A stretch of 40,285 nucleotides of DNA from Rhodococcus sp. IEGM 1379 (GCF_030056815.1 NZ_JASHKR010000034.1:1-40285); one strand, 5' to 3'. Positions 8,827 to 17,509 are shown, counted from the stretch's first letter. Numbers and translations are program-made. Notes: generated by a model from the letters alone, not told the origin.

Positions 8827-10560
8827 ATGCCTCCAACGTGTGCGATCGTTCTGGCCGGCGGCCGGGCGAGCAGGATGGGCGGTGTCGACAAACCCGGACT
8901 GATGGTTCACGGCCGCAGACTTCTCGACATAGCTCTCGCTGCCACAGCGCATCTCGACACCAGAGTGGTGGTCGGACCGAATCGCGGCGACCTCGACACG
9001 TCGATCGTGCAAACTCAGGAGTCGCCGATCGGCAGCGGACCGGTCGCGGCTATCTGGGCCGGCATCACTACCGCGGACATCCCTGACGACGCTGTTGTTC
9101 TTGTTCTGGCAGCCGATCTGCCACACCTCCGTCGCGGCACCATCGATGCCCTGATTGCCGCAACGTCGCCTCTGGCCCCGGTGACCTGCGCCGTGGACGA
9201 GAACAATCGGACCCAATTTTTGTTGTCCGCCTGGATGTTTTCCGAATTGCGTCAGCGAATCTCCACTCTCCGCGACGGCGCCGGACTGGACAATCAACCT
9301 ATGAAAAGACTTGTTGCCAAAGACTTTTCGACGCTACCGGTAGACGATACCGCAGATTGCGACACTCCCGAAGATCTCGAGCACGCACGAATGTTGCCTC
9401 GTTTGACCATCGCCGAGGCCCGCGCCGCAATCCTGGACTCCTTGACGCCACTAGTCCCCCGCCGAGCAGTACTGGCCGCCGGCCTCGGTGCAACTCTAGC
9501 CGAACCGCTTGTTGCCCAAAGCGATTTGCCGCGTTTTGCAGTTTCCGCGATGGATGGATATGCCGTCGCCGGTGAGGGCCCCTGGCAGATCCTCGAAGAA
9601 GTTCACATTGCCGGCGCGGAGGGCTCCCCCGAACTTGCCGACGGCGAAGCAATCCGCATCGCGACGGGGGCACACCTTCCCGTCGGCGCAAGCGCGGTCA
9701 TTCGCGACGAACATGTTGTCTCCGAGAACAATCCACCGTTACTGAAGCGTCTACCCACTGCGCCGCTGCGCAACGACGCTCGTCCCCGCGGCGAGGATTG
9801 GAGCGTCGGATTCACTATCGCTCCGACCGGCACCTCGGTGACCCCGGTACTCGTCTCGGCAGGCACCAGCGGCGAAGTGTCCGAAGCACTGGTTCGCGGC
9901 CCGGTGCGGGCCTGTGTCGTCACCACCGGTGACGAGATCCGCAGAACTGGTCCGCTCCGCGAAGGCCAGACTCGCGATTCCATCGGCGGAATCATGCCGG
10001 AACTACTGTCTCGGTGCGGGGTGCAGTGCCTCTCCGACACCCATTTACGTGACACCGCAGACGGTTTCGAAACAATTCTGACAGCAGAAGATAGTGCCGA
10101 TCTCATCGTGCTCGTCGGGGCCACCGGCGGCGGCGCTGCCGACGAAATGCGCTCCGCTCTGGATCGCCTGGGTGCTCGGATCGTGGTGGGCAGAGTTGCC
10201 TCGCGTCCCGGCGGTTCCCAGGTGACCGCCGTCCTCCCCACTGGAAAGGTGGTGCTCGGCCTCCCCGGAAATCCCTATGCCGCGGTCACGACCCTGTTGA
10301 CGATGCTGCCCACTATCGTGAGTGCACTGACCGGGCGGACACCGCTGCCACCGCTGCTGGGAGTCATCACGAATGCGTCGGCGGTGAGTTCCGATGCTGT
10401 ACGAATACTTCCGGTAACCCAATCCGCCGACGGCCGTTGGTTTGCCGACCCGTCGGTGCGCACCGCGCATCTAGCAGCACTGATCGGTAAGCGCGCGTTT
10501 GCGCTTGTGCCCGCGTCGGCGACCGACAACGCACTGGCCGAACTTGTACTTCTGGGCTGA
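8827..10560 (+). CDS. MobA-MoeA fusion: molybdopterin guanylyltransferase plus molybdopterin molybdotransferase
   Basis: One uninterrupted 577-residue frame carries two molybdenum cofactor enzymes. Residues about 1-190 are MobA-like: LAGGRASRMGGVDKPG (GTP-binding loop and K), AADLPHL and a DTPEDLE ending typical of nucleotidyltransferases; MobA adds GMP to make bis-MGD. Residues about 195-577 are MoeA-like: SAMDGYAV, TTGDEI, DSIGGIMPELL, VGATGGGAADEMR and GLPGNPYAAV; MoeA inserts molybdate. The MoeA third-domain motif (usually GGxSxGxxD) has drifted to TGGGAADE. Start alternatives are ATG 8809, overlapping the ATL stop as ATGA, and ATG 8827, chosen because it lies just before PPTCAIVLAGG. The gene faces the nitrate operon and should supply its reductase with bis-MGD. 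Confidence 0.9.
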   Translation: MPPTCAIVLAGGRASRMGGVDKPGLMVHGRRLLDIALAATAHLDTRVVVGPNRGDLDTSIVQTQESPIGSGPVAAIWAGITTADIPDDAVVLVLAADLPHLRRGTIDALIAATSPLAPVTCAVDENNRTQFLLSAWMFSELRQRISTLRDGAGLDNQPMKRLVAKDFSTLPVDDTADCDTPEDLEHARMLPRLTIAEARAAILDSLTPLVPRRAVLAAGLGATLAEPLVAQSDLPRFAVSAMDGYAVAGEGPWQILEEVHIAGAEGSPELADGEAIRIATGAHLPVGASAVIRDEHVVSENNPPLLKRLPTAPLRNDARPRGEDWSVGFTIAPTGTSVTPVLVSAGTSGEVSEALVRGPVRACVVTTGDEIRRTGPLREGQTRDSIGGIMPELLSRCGVQCLSDTHLRDTADGFETILTAEDSADLIVLVGATGGGAADEMRSALDRLGARIVVGRVASRPGGSQVTAVLPTGKVVLGLPGNPYAAVTTLLTMLPTIVSALTGRTPLPPLLGVITNASAVSSDAVRILPVTQSADGRWFADPSVRTAHLAALIGKRAFALVPASATDNALAELVLLG

Positions 10561-10574
10561 TGAAGGCTCCAGCG

Positions 10575-11207
10575 TCAGTACGGCCAGGCCGGCAGTTTCG
10601 GCAGTCCGGCTCGTAGCGGTCGCCCGATCAACCACGAGAGCGTCTCGGCATCCGAGAGCGGGGGCACCGCCACGTTGGGCGCCGCTGCCTCCAGGGCTCC
10701 CAATTGGCGGGCCAACGTGAACTCGACGTACTCCGCCGGCCAGTCATGGCAGGTGTATCCGACATCGAGATCGGTCAGGTGAATTTCGATCTCGTTCCAG
10801 CGCAGAATCGGTAGATCGTAGGCCGTCACGGGCTTGCGCCAATTGACGGGCGTGTCCAATCGATCTGCCGGTACTTCGGCGAGTGCCTCGACCAGCCTCG
10901 AGCCGGAGAATCGGTAGTCGGCGGCCAACAGTGATGCCGGGCGATCCGCGCCCTCTTCGATAGCAGCGTTCCGCGCCGGCGGTCCACCCGGATACATCTC
11001 CGCAGGCTCACCGCTTTGCACGCCGACGACAAACCTGTTGAGCGCGTCCGCATTCCGCGACAGATGGGTTACCACGTGCCCCCGGCTCCAGCCAGGAAGT
11101 GCCGAATGCTCCCGTGCCCGCGAGTCGGTCAGTTCACCGATGAGAACCTGCGCCTTCGCGTCGGATTCACGAACCGCTGCGACCAGGTCTGCATACGTCT
11201 CCGTCAT
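10575..11207 (-). CDS. Maleylpyruvate isomerase/DinB-fold mycothiol-dependent family protein
   Basis: 210 residues matching the TIGR03083 family (maleylpyruvate isomerase N-terminal/DinB-like four-helix bundle). Probable metal ligands are H48 in LPGWSRGHVVTHLSRN and E139 and H143 in RWNEIEIHLTDL, corresponding in spacing to the Zn ligands of mycothiol-dependent maleylpyruvate isomerase. The C-terminal half has the SCP-like LSWLIGRP motif. The natural substrate of most members is unknown; a mycothiol-dependent transferase or isomerase is the family expectation. The first 41 bases overlap the end of the chelatase gene in another frame, so it is the last gene of the nitrate-operon strand. It stops 14 bp from the convergent mobA-moeA gene. 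Confidence 0.8.
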   Translation of the reverse strand: MTETYADLVAAVRESDAKAQVLIGELTDSRAREHSALPGWSRGHVVTHLSRNADALNRFVVGVQSGEPAEMYPGGPPARNAAIEEGADRPASLLAADYRFSGSRLVEALAEVPADRLDTPVNWRKPVTAYDLPILRWNEIEIHLTDLDVGYTCHDWPAEYVEFTLARQLGALEAAAPNVAVPPLSDAETLSWLIGRPLRAGLPKLPAWPY

Positions 11208-11904
11208 ATCGCCGATCGTAGCGCGAAGTGTTCTGCACTGCCGGTTCTCGCGCCGTCGCGTACCTGCTCACGACAAGGTCCACTACTCCGGCGTCCACTC
11301 CGAGCGGTTGCGTGACGCCGTCGGCACCGGCAGCGGACAATCGCTCGTGAAAGAGTCCGTGCGCCAGCAGATACGACGCGATGAACACTCGCGGCGCGCC
11401 TCGAACCCGCGATGCTGCAACAACATCGACAACTTTCGGCGCACCGGTCGCGATGTACCCGATGTCTACCCGCGATCCTGCCATCTCGGCCAGCATCAGC
11501 GCGCTGCGCTCGACATCGCGCAGTGCACGCGAATCGGACGAGCCCGCGGCAGCAAGCACTATCGCGTCACCGCTCTGCCATCCGGCTTCGTACAACCGAC
11601 GCAACATAACGCGCGCAAGCGCCGGATCCGGCCCCAGTGCGGGCGTCACCGTCACAGATCGGTGTCCACTGGCCTCGACTTCGCGTCGTACATCGGTATG
11701 GACGTGGTAACCCGATGCCAGGAACGCCGGCACCAGGACGGCATGCCCCGCAATGTCGCGCAGCACCTCGGCCGGTGAGGGTCCGAGAACATCCACGAAA
11801 GCCACTCGGGTGAGACCGACCTGTGCGCTCACTGCATCGGCAAGCGCGGCAAGCATATCCACTCCCCGTGCGCTGCGCGTGCCGTGAGCAACTAGTATCA
11901 GCAC
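11167..11904 (-). CDS. CbiX-type sirohydrochlorin chelatase
   Basis: About 245 residues in two homologous halves. The first has the metal-site histidines in LVAHGTRSARG and PAFLASGYHVHTDV, characteristic of CbiX/SirB ferro- or cobaltochelatases. The second half has the equivalent AAGSSDSRAL without the histidine, as in long CbiX proteins where one half is catalytic. Next to NirBD it most likely inserts Fe2+ into sirohydrochlorin to make siroheme. The GTG at 11904, which follows the nnaR stop almost directly, was chosen as start; a TTG at 11943 inside nnaR is the alternative. No siroheme methyltransferase gene lies in the window, so that step must be encoded elsewhere. Confidence 0.85.
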   Translation of the reverse strand: MLILVAHGTRSARGVDMLAALADAVSAQVGLTRVAFVDVLGPSPAEVLRDIAGHAVLVPAFLASGYHVHTDVRREVEASGHRSVTVTPALGPDPALARVMLRRLYEAGWQSGDAIVLAAAGSSDSRALRDVERSALMLAEMAGSRVDIGYIATGAPKVVDVVAASRVRGAPRVFIASYLLAHGLFHERLSAAGADGVTQPLGVDAGVVDLVVSRYATAREPAVQNTSRYDRRYDGDVCRPGRSGS

Positions 11905-11908
11905 CTCG

Positions 11909-13048
11909 TTACCGGATGCCGTAGTGCGCTGGATCGAGTGCAAGTCGATAACCTCGTTTCACGACGGTTTGAACAGCTTTGGGAGCGCCGAGACAGACGC
12001 GAAGGCGAGCGACCGCAGTTTCGACAGCATGGGTGTCTCCACGACTCCGTGGAAGAGCCGCCAGAAGTTCGTCTCGTGAGACCACATGACCGGGCTTGGC
12101 ACTGAGGGAACGCATCAGTGACATCGCGGCCGGAGACAATGAGCGAATCTCACCGTCCACGACAACACAGTTTCCACGGACACTGAGTTCGTGTTCTCCG
12201 GCTTGAATTCGGTTGGCTCGCTGCGGAAGTTCGTCCACGATATGCCGCGCGAGGGCGCCCAGTCGAGCTCGCACCGGCGCCGTCGTCGGAACGTTCAGTG
12301 CCTCCAGCGGCGCAGACGTCACCGGCCCCACACACATCGCCGTCACCCGCCCGCGCAATGCCTCGAGAACCTCACCCCGTCGTCCGGTATTGTCCGCCCG
12401 CATCAACAACGACGCCACCGCCGGTGCGCTGGTAAAGCTCACGGCGTCGATTCCGCCGACAACAATTGCGTCGATCATGCGGTCCAAGAGCGTCGTATCC
12501 TCCGGCGGTTCCCAACGATAGACCGGTACCGCGATGACGTCCGCCCCGGCGTCGCGTAGCGCCTGACAAAAATCGGGAACGGGCTCCCAGTCGGTGGTAG
12601 CGCCGTGAAGTTGAACCGCCACAGTCTTTCCCGAGACACTCTCGGCCAGAAGATGTTCGAGGACCTCAGCCGAAGACTCGGACGCCGGCGACCATTCTTC
12701 ACGCAGGTCGGCAGCACGTATTGCGCCTGTCGCTTTGGGACCACGAGCCAGCAGACGTGCCGAACGCAGTGCTGCGCTGAGATTCTCGGCCTCGCCCCAG
12801 CCGTCAGCGGCCTCGAGCCAGCCCCGAAATCCAATGCCGGTGGTAGCGACGACAATCTCGGGCGGATTCGAGATGATTTGCTGCGTAACCCGTTCCAGCT
12901 CCCGATCATCCGCGAGCGGGATGATTCGGATAGCCGGCGCAAACATCACGTCTGCTCCGCGCCGGGTGAGCAGTGACGCAAACTCCTCGGCGCGACGTGA
13001 GGCCGTGATCCCGACGGTGAATCCTGCCAACGGCATGTCGTCACTCAC
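11909..13048 (-). CDS. nnaR: NnaR-type regulator: HemD-like domain fused to an OmpR-type winged helix
   Basis: 379 residues. The N-terminal part (about 1-270) has the uroporphyrinogen-III synthase fold: GFTVGITASRRAEEFASLL, ATTGIGFRGWLE, VPVYRW and SFTSAPAVASLL. The last ~95 residues form an OmpR/PhoB-type DNA-binding domain (LSPAAMSLMRSLSAKPGHVVSRDELL...VETAVARLR...VVKRGYRL). This architecture is that of NnaR, described in mycobacteria and Streptomyces as a co-activator of nitrate/nitrite assimilation with GlnR. Whether the HemD half still makes uroporphyrinogen III or only senses a tetrapyrrole is open. The start GTG 13048 overlaps the nirD stop as GTGA. A longer frame reaching 13129 would read the tandem repeat as STAQR units and is rejected. 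The gene sits between nirD and the chelatase. Confidence 0.88.
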   Translation of the reverse strand: MSDDMPLAGFTVGITASRRAEEFASLLTRRGADVMFAPAIRIIPLADDRELERVTQQIISNPPEIVVATTGIGFRGWLEAADGWGEAENLSAALRSARLLARGPKATGAIRAADLREEWSPASESSAEVLEHLLAESVSGKTVAVQLHGATTDWEPVPDFCQALRDAGADVIAVPVYRWEPPEDTTLLDRMIDAIVVGGIDAVSFTSAPAVASLLMRADNTGRRGEVLEALRGRVTAMCVGPVTSAPLEALNVPTTAPVRARLGALARHIVDELPQRANRIQAGEHELSVRGNCVVVDGEIRSLSPAAMSLMRSLSAKPGHVVSRDELLAALPRSRGDTHAVETAVARLRVCLGAPKAVQTVVKRGYRLALDPAHYGIR

Positions 13049-13467
13049 GCTTGAACGCTGTGCAGTTGAACGCTGTGCAGTTGAACGCTGTGCAGTTGAA
13101 CGCTGTGTACTTGCACTACGCCGGCCCACACACGAATGTCGTAGACCGGCAACGATACCGAACCGTCGTCCAACGACCGCCCGTCGATGAGCGAAAAGGC
13201 TTGCTTGAGTAAGGGCGACACCACGATCGGCTCACCGTCGCGATCACCCACCAGTCCGCGCGACATCACTGCTGCGCGGGCGTACGGATCGAAGTTGCTG
13301 ACGGCCCGCAAGCTACCGTCCTCGAGCCGGAACAGCGCTACCTGCTCACCACCGCGGAGCAACACGGCAACTCCACGCCCCGGAATCAGGTGACTCAGCG
13401 GGCATGCCGACGTCCATTCGAGTCGCTCTGAATCCAGCTTGGCGATCTGCGCGTCGATGACACTCAT
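13045..13467 (-). CDS. nirD: Assimilatory nitrite reductase small subunit NirD with a repeat tail
   Basis: 140 residues. The core resembles NirD, the Rieske-fold small subunit lacking Rieske cluster ligands: CPLSHLIPGRGVAVLL, VALFRLEDG, NFDPYARAAVMSRGLVGDR and VSPLLKQAFSLIDGRSLDD. It partners NirB in NAD(P)H-dependent reduction of nitrite to ammonium in the cytoplasm. The ATG at 13467 is chosen because GAGGAGGGG lies at good spacing upstream; the frame extends to 13518. After the Rieske-like core ends at VWAGVVQV, the protein continues with four HSVQL-type pentapeptides encoded by a 15-bp tandem repeat, an unusual tail not part of the NirD fold. It starts 65 bp after nirB, and its stop overlaps the start of nnaR. 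Confidence 0.9.
   Translation of the reverse strand: MSVIDAQIAKLDSERLEWTSACPLSHLIPGRGVAVLLRGGEQVALFRLEDGSLRAVSNFDPYARAAVMSRGLVGDRDGEPIVVSPLLKQAFSLIDGRSLDDGSVSLPVYDIRVWAGVVQVHSVQLHSVQLHSVQLHSVQA
13051..13110. repeat. 15-bp tandem repeat, four copies, at the 3' end of nirD
   Basis: Copies begin at 13051, 13066, 13081 and 13096 with unit ttgaacgctgtgcag on the plus strand. The first three are identical; the fourth differs in its last three bases. They encode the HSVQL repeat tail of NirD and end three bases before the nirD stop/nnaR start overlap. The identical copies imply recent slippage or variable copy number between strains. Confidence 0.95.
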
Positions 13468-13532
13468 CAAACCCCTCCTCGTGTTCTGATTTCTTTCTAC
13501 GGGTCCCGTGTTTCCCACGAGTTACGCCGCGA

Positions 13533-16034
13533 TTACCGGCGCGTGGGAATGCTCGGTATGCCCATCAGCACGGGAACCTTGCGTACTCCGGTCTCGTCGA
13601 ACACAACCGTCGGGTCGGCTTCATCGGGTGCATTGACAAACGACACGAACCGCGACAACTTCTCTGGATCACCGAGCACACCCGCCCATTCGTCCTGGTA
13701 GCCCTCCACGTGCTTGGCCATCAGCGCTTCGAGTTCTTCGCCGATACCCAGACTGTCGTCACAGACAACGGCCTTGAGGTGGTCGAGACCGCCCTCGAGT
13801 GACTCCACCCAGGGCGCGGTGCGCTGTAGTCGATCAGCCGTGCGGATGTAGAACATGAGGTATCGGTCGATGTACTTGACCAGGGTTACGTCGTCGAGGC
13901 CACCAACGAGAAGCTGAGCGTGCTTGGGCGACTGACCGCCGTTGCCACCCACATAGAGGTTCCACCCGTTCTCCGTCGCGATGATGCCGACGTCTTTACC
14001 CCGAGCCTCGGCACATTCCCGCGCGCACCCGGACACTCCGAACTTGATCTTGTGCGGCGAACGGAGGCCCCGATAGCGGTTCTCCAGATCAACAGCCATC
14101 CCGACGGAGTCTTGTACCCCGTATCTGCACCAGCTCGAACCGACACAACTCTTGACGGTGCGCAGCGACTTTCCGTATGCCTGACCGGATTCCATCCCGG
14201 CATCGACCAGACGCTTCCAGATGGCGGGCAACTGCTCGACGCGAGCACCGAACAGATCGATGCGCTGACCGCCGGTCACCTTGGTGTACAAACCGAAATC
14301 ACGGGCCACCTCACCGATCACGATCAGCTGTTCCGCAGTGACCTCGCCGCCGGGCATGCGCGGAACCACCGAATACGTGCCGTTCTTCTGAATGTTGGCC
14401 AGGAAGTGGTCGTTGGTGTCCTGCAACGACGCCTGCTGACGGTGCAGGATGTGATCGGAATCCGTGGATGCGAGAATCGACGCGACGACGGGCTTGCAGA
14501 TGTCGCAGCCGGCGCCCTTGCCGTACTTGGTTATCAGAGCCGAGAACGTTCGCGTCTGCGTCGACTGCACTATCTGGAACAGCTCGGCCCGCGACTGACC
14601 GAAGTGCTCACACAGCGCCTTCGACATCACGACACCGGAATCTGCCAGCAATTGCTTCACTGTCGGAAGGCAACCGCCACAGGTCGTTCCCGCCGTTGTG
14701 CATGCCTTCACCGACGCAATGTCGCAGGCGCCGTCGGCAATTGCGCTGCAGATCGCGCCCTTGGTCACACCGTTGCACGAGCAGACCTCGGCATCGTCCG
14801 GCAATGAACCCGCACCGAGCTTTTCCCCGGCCGGCGAGATCAATGTTGCCGGATCGCCGGGTAGCTCACGACCGACCAACGGGCGCAACGACGCATACGC
14901 CGACGCGTCGCCCACCAGGATTCCGCCGAGCAGGATCTTCGCGTCGTCCGAGACCACGAGCTTTGCGTAGGTGCCCTTGGCTGCGTCGCTGAGAACAACT
15001 TCGAGGGCGCCGGGTGACGTTGCCATCGCATCACCGAAACTGGCGACGTCGACGCCCATGAGCTTGAGCTTGGTCGACATGTCGGCGCCGGGAAAATCTG
15101 CTGCGCCGCCGAGCAACCGGTCTGCCACAATCTCGGCCGTCGCATACCCGGGAGCGACCAGCCCGTAGCAACGCCCTTCCACGGCAGCGCATTCACCGAC
15201 CGCGAAGATGTGGTTGTCGGACGTCTTGCAGCCCAGATCGGTCAGGATGCCGCCGCGCTCACTGACGCCGATGCCGGCGTCTCGGGCCAGTTGATCACGA
15301 GGACGCACGCCGGCCGAGAACACCAGCAGCGACGCGTCGATGGTTGTTCCGTCGGACAGTTCGACCACGATTCCCTTGTCGGACTGCGTGATCCCCGCGG
15401 TTCCGACGCCCGTGTGCACATTCAACCCGAGTCGCGTCACGAGCCGAGCGAGAAGTGCGCCACCGCCCTCGTCCACCTGCATCGGCATCAACCGAGGATT
15501 GTGCTCGACGACGTGCGCAGTCATTCCCATCAGTGAGAGTGCATGTGCCGCTTCGAGGCCGAGAAGTCCGCCACCGACCACCACGCCCACTGCGCCCCGG
15601 CCGGCCCGCTCCGCTGCTGTCCGAATTCCGTCGAGATCATCGAGAGTACGGTAGACGAAGCATCCGTCACCGTCGTGACCAGGCACCGGCGGAACAAACG
15701 GGTACGAACCTGTTGCCATCACTAGAGCGTCGTACGTGAGCACATTGCCGGCAGTCGTGGCGACTGTGCGCGCATCCTTGTCGATCGACACGGCACCTTC
15801 CCCGACACGAAGATCGACCAGGGTGTCACCCTCGTAATCGTTTCCGGCCAAGGCCAATTCCTTGGGATCCCACACTCCGACGTACGACGACAATCCGACC
15901 CGGTCGTACGCGGCGTACTTCTCGTCACAGAGGACGGTCACCGACCAGATGTCGGCGTCGTCGCGCGAACGCAAGGCCTCGACAAAGCGGTGTCCGACCA
16001 TCCCGTGTCCGATGACAATGACCGATTTGTTCAT
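13533..16034 (-). CDS. nirB: Assimilatory nitrite reductase large subunit NirB
   Basis: 833 residues with the full NirB order. There is an N-terminal FAD/NAD(P)-binding part (VIVIGHGMVGHRFVEAL, VVVGGGLLGLEAAHAL). Next are BFD-like [2Fe-2S] segments (CSCNGVTKG...CGGCLP, then GCDICKP) and a ferredoxin half-domain (MPGGEVTAEQL). The siroheme/[4Fe-4S] domain has ligands C630, C636 (CVGSSWC) and C670, C674 (GCAREC). It reduces nitrite to ammonium with six electrons from NAD(P)H, together with NirD. The ATG at 16034 is used because it overlaps the stop of the upstream oxidoreductase gene as ATGA; an upstream extension to 16247 is spurious. All cofactor cysteines appear present. Confidence 0.95.
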   Translation of the reverse strand: MNKSVIVIGHGMVGHRFVEALRSRDDADIWSVTVLCDEKYAAYDRVGLSSYVGVWDPKELALAGNDYEGDTLVDLRVGEGAVSIDKDARTVATTAGNVLTYDALVMATGSYPFVPPVPGHDGDGCFVYRTLDDLDGIRTAAERAGRGAVGVVVGGGLLGLEAAHALSLMGMTAHVVEHNPRLMPMQVDEGGGALLARLVTRLGLNVHTGVGTAGITQSDKGIVVELSDGTTIDASLLVFSAGVRPRDQLARDAGIGVSERGGILTDLGCKTSDNHIFAVGECAAVEGRCYGLVAPGYATAEIVADRLLGGAADFPGADMSTKLKLMGVDVASFGDAMATSPGALEVVLSDAAKGTYAKLVVSDDAKILLGGILVGDASAYASLRPLVGRELPGDPATLISPAGEKLGAGSLPDDAEVCSCNGVTKGAICSAIADGACDIASVKACTTAGTTCGGCLPTVKQLLADSGVVMSKALCEHFGQSRAELFQIVQSTQTRTFSALITKYGKGAGCDICKPVVASILASTDSDHILHRQQASLQDTNDHFLANIQKNGTYSVVPRMPGGEVTAEQLIVIGEVARDFGLYTKVTGGQRIDLFGARVEQLPAIWKRLVDAGMESGQAYGKSLRTVKSCVGSSWCRYGVQDSVGMAVDLENRYRGLRSPHKIKFGVSGCARECAEARGKDVGIIATENGWNLYVGGNGGQSPKHAQLLVGGLDDVTLVKYIDRYLMFYIRTADRLQRTAPWVESLEGGLDHLKAVVCDDSLGIGEELEALMAKHVEGYQDEWAGVLGDPEKLSRFVSFVNAPDEADPTVVFDETGVRKVPVLMGIPSIPTRR

Positions 16035-17509
16035 GCCGCACCTTCTTCCTGTGTTTCGAGAGAGTTCTGTGTGTCGTCGACGGATCCGAGTGGATCTGCA
16101 GCGCTCAACCATTCGCAGATTCCCGCGACCGAGGAACTGCAGCCACCACAGCCGGTGGTTGCCCGGGTGACCGAAGCCAGTGCGGCTTCGGACCGAGCAC
16201 CCGCTTTCCAGGCCGTCGTCAGATCCGTTTTCGTGACCGAATTGCATCGGCAGATCACAGCCGACCCCGGCATACCCGAAGGACTTGCACGTTCGACCGG
16301 ACCACCAGCTCCGCGCCCGGTGAGGAGCGCGATCCGGTCCGGAGGGACGGGAAGTTGAGCGTCGAAAAGCTGTGTGAGAGTGCCTACTACATCAGGGACA
16401 CCGAGTAGCAATGCTCCGACAATTCGCTCACCCTTGACAACGATCTTGGCGTAACTACCCCGGCTTGCATCCGCGAGCGTGGTGACCTCTACATCGCGAC
16501 TGTGCATTGTCGCACTGACATCACCCATCGACGCGAGGTCGATATCGTGCGCCTTCAACCGGGTCAATGTCGGGGTACCGCAGTAACGTGCTTTCGGGTC
16601 TGCGCCCGTCAGCAGATCAGCCACCACCGCAGCCTGCTCCCAGCCGGGCTGGACAAGGCCGTACACCTCACCGCGATGTTCGGCGCACTCACCGATCGCG
16701 CGAATGCCGTCGACATCGGTGCGAAGTTCGTCATCGACCAACACTCCGTAACCTACTGCCGCACCGGCCTGTTGCGCCAATTCGACGCAAGGCCGAATTC
16801 CCGCCGACAACACCAGAAGATCTGCGTGAAGCTGACTTCCGTCGTCCAGAACCACGCTGTCACCGGAGAACTCGGAGACGCGCCGACCCAGCACAACCTC
16901 GATACCCACTCCTTCGAGGGTCCGGGTGAGTACTGCGCCGCCGTCGGAATCCATCTGGCGTTCCATCGGGAAGTCCTTGGGATGCACCACTGTTACATCA
17001 ACTCCGCGCATCCGAAGTCCGCGTGCGGCTTCGATTCCCAACAGCCCGGCACCAAGTACCACTGCCCGACTTCCGGGTGTCGCAGCTTCGGTGATGCGAG
17101 CACAGTCGTCCAGGGTCCGGAAAGTTGCAACCCGGGAAGCGAACTCGGTGATGCCGAGCACCGGAGGGATGAAGGGACTACTGCCAGTGGCCAAAATCAG
17201 CTCGTCGTAGCCGATTTCGGCGCCGTCGCTGCAGGTTACCGTCCGTAGTACGGGGTCAACCGCCGTTACCGCGGTACCGGCGCGAACGTCGATGCTTGCG
17301 CGCGCCCACCATTCATCGGTCTTCAACCGCGTATCCCGGGCAGTGATGCTGCCCGCCAGGACATTCGAGAGCAGAATGCGATTGTAGGGCGCGTGAGCTT
17401 CTGCACCGATCAAGACGATGTCGAGAACCTCGGCATCCATTCGACGACGCAACTCCTCTGCCACCCGCGACCCGGCCATGCCGTTGCCGACGATCACAAC
17501 GCGCTTCAT
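16031..17509 (-). CDS. nasB: NasB-like FAD/NAD(P)H oxidoreductase with BFD [2Fe-2S] domain (nitrate reductase electron donor)
   Basis: 492 residues. It has two Rossmann glycine motifs (VVIVGNGMAGSRVAEEL at the N-terminus, AVVLGAGLLGIEAARGL mid-protein) and the FAD-binding end motif IRAIGECAEH. A C-terminal BFD-type cluster domain follows (ICRCNSVTK...TGCGGCSSSV: CxC then CxxC). The protein aligns by eye with the first ~490 residues of NirB downstream but lacks the siroheme half. This is the composition of the Bacillus NasB electron-transfer subunit, which passes NAD(P)H electrons to the molybdenum subunit. It sits between nasC and nirB with ATGA overlaps at both ends. That role is inferred from family and position; a nitrite reductase accessory flavoprotein is the alternative. 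Confidence 0.85.
   Translation of the reverse strand: MKRVVIVGNGMAGSRVAEELRRRMDAEVLDIVLIGAEAHAPYNRILLSNVLAGSITARDTRLKTDEWWARASIDVRAGTAVTAVDPVLRTVTCSDGAEIGYDELILATGSSPFIPPVLGITEFASRVATFRTLDDCARITEAATPGSRAVVLGAGLLGIEAARGLRMRGVDVTVVHPKDFPMERQMDSDGGAVLTRTLEGVGIEVVLGRRVSEFSGDSVVLDDGSQLHADLLVLSAGIRPCVELAQQAGAAVGYGVLVDDELRTDVDGIRAIGECAEHRGEVYGLVQPGWEQAAVVADLLTGADPKARYCGTPTLTRLKAHDIDLASMGDVSATMHSRDVEVTTLADASRGSYAKIVVKGERIVGALLLGVPDVVGTLTQLFDAQLPVPPDRIALLTGRGAGGPVERASPSGMPGSAVICRCNSVTKTDLTTAWKAGARSEAALASVTRATTGCGGCSSSVAGICEWLSAADPLGSVDDTQNSLETQEEGAA

Noticed and set aside
13051-13110. Possible CRISPR array
   Set aside because: Repeats are directly adjacent without spacers, only 15 bp, lie inside a coding region, and no cas gene is present.
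13049-13129. N-terminal extension of NnaR made of STAQR repeats
   Set aside because: It is the nirD tandem repeat read in another frame. The GTG at 13048 overlapping the nirD stop is the better start.
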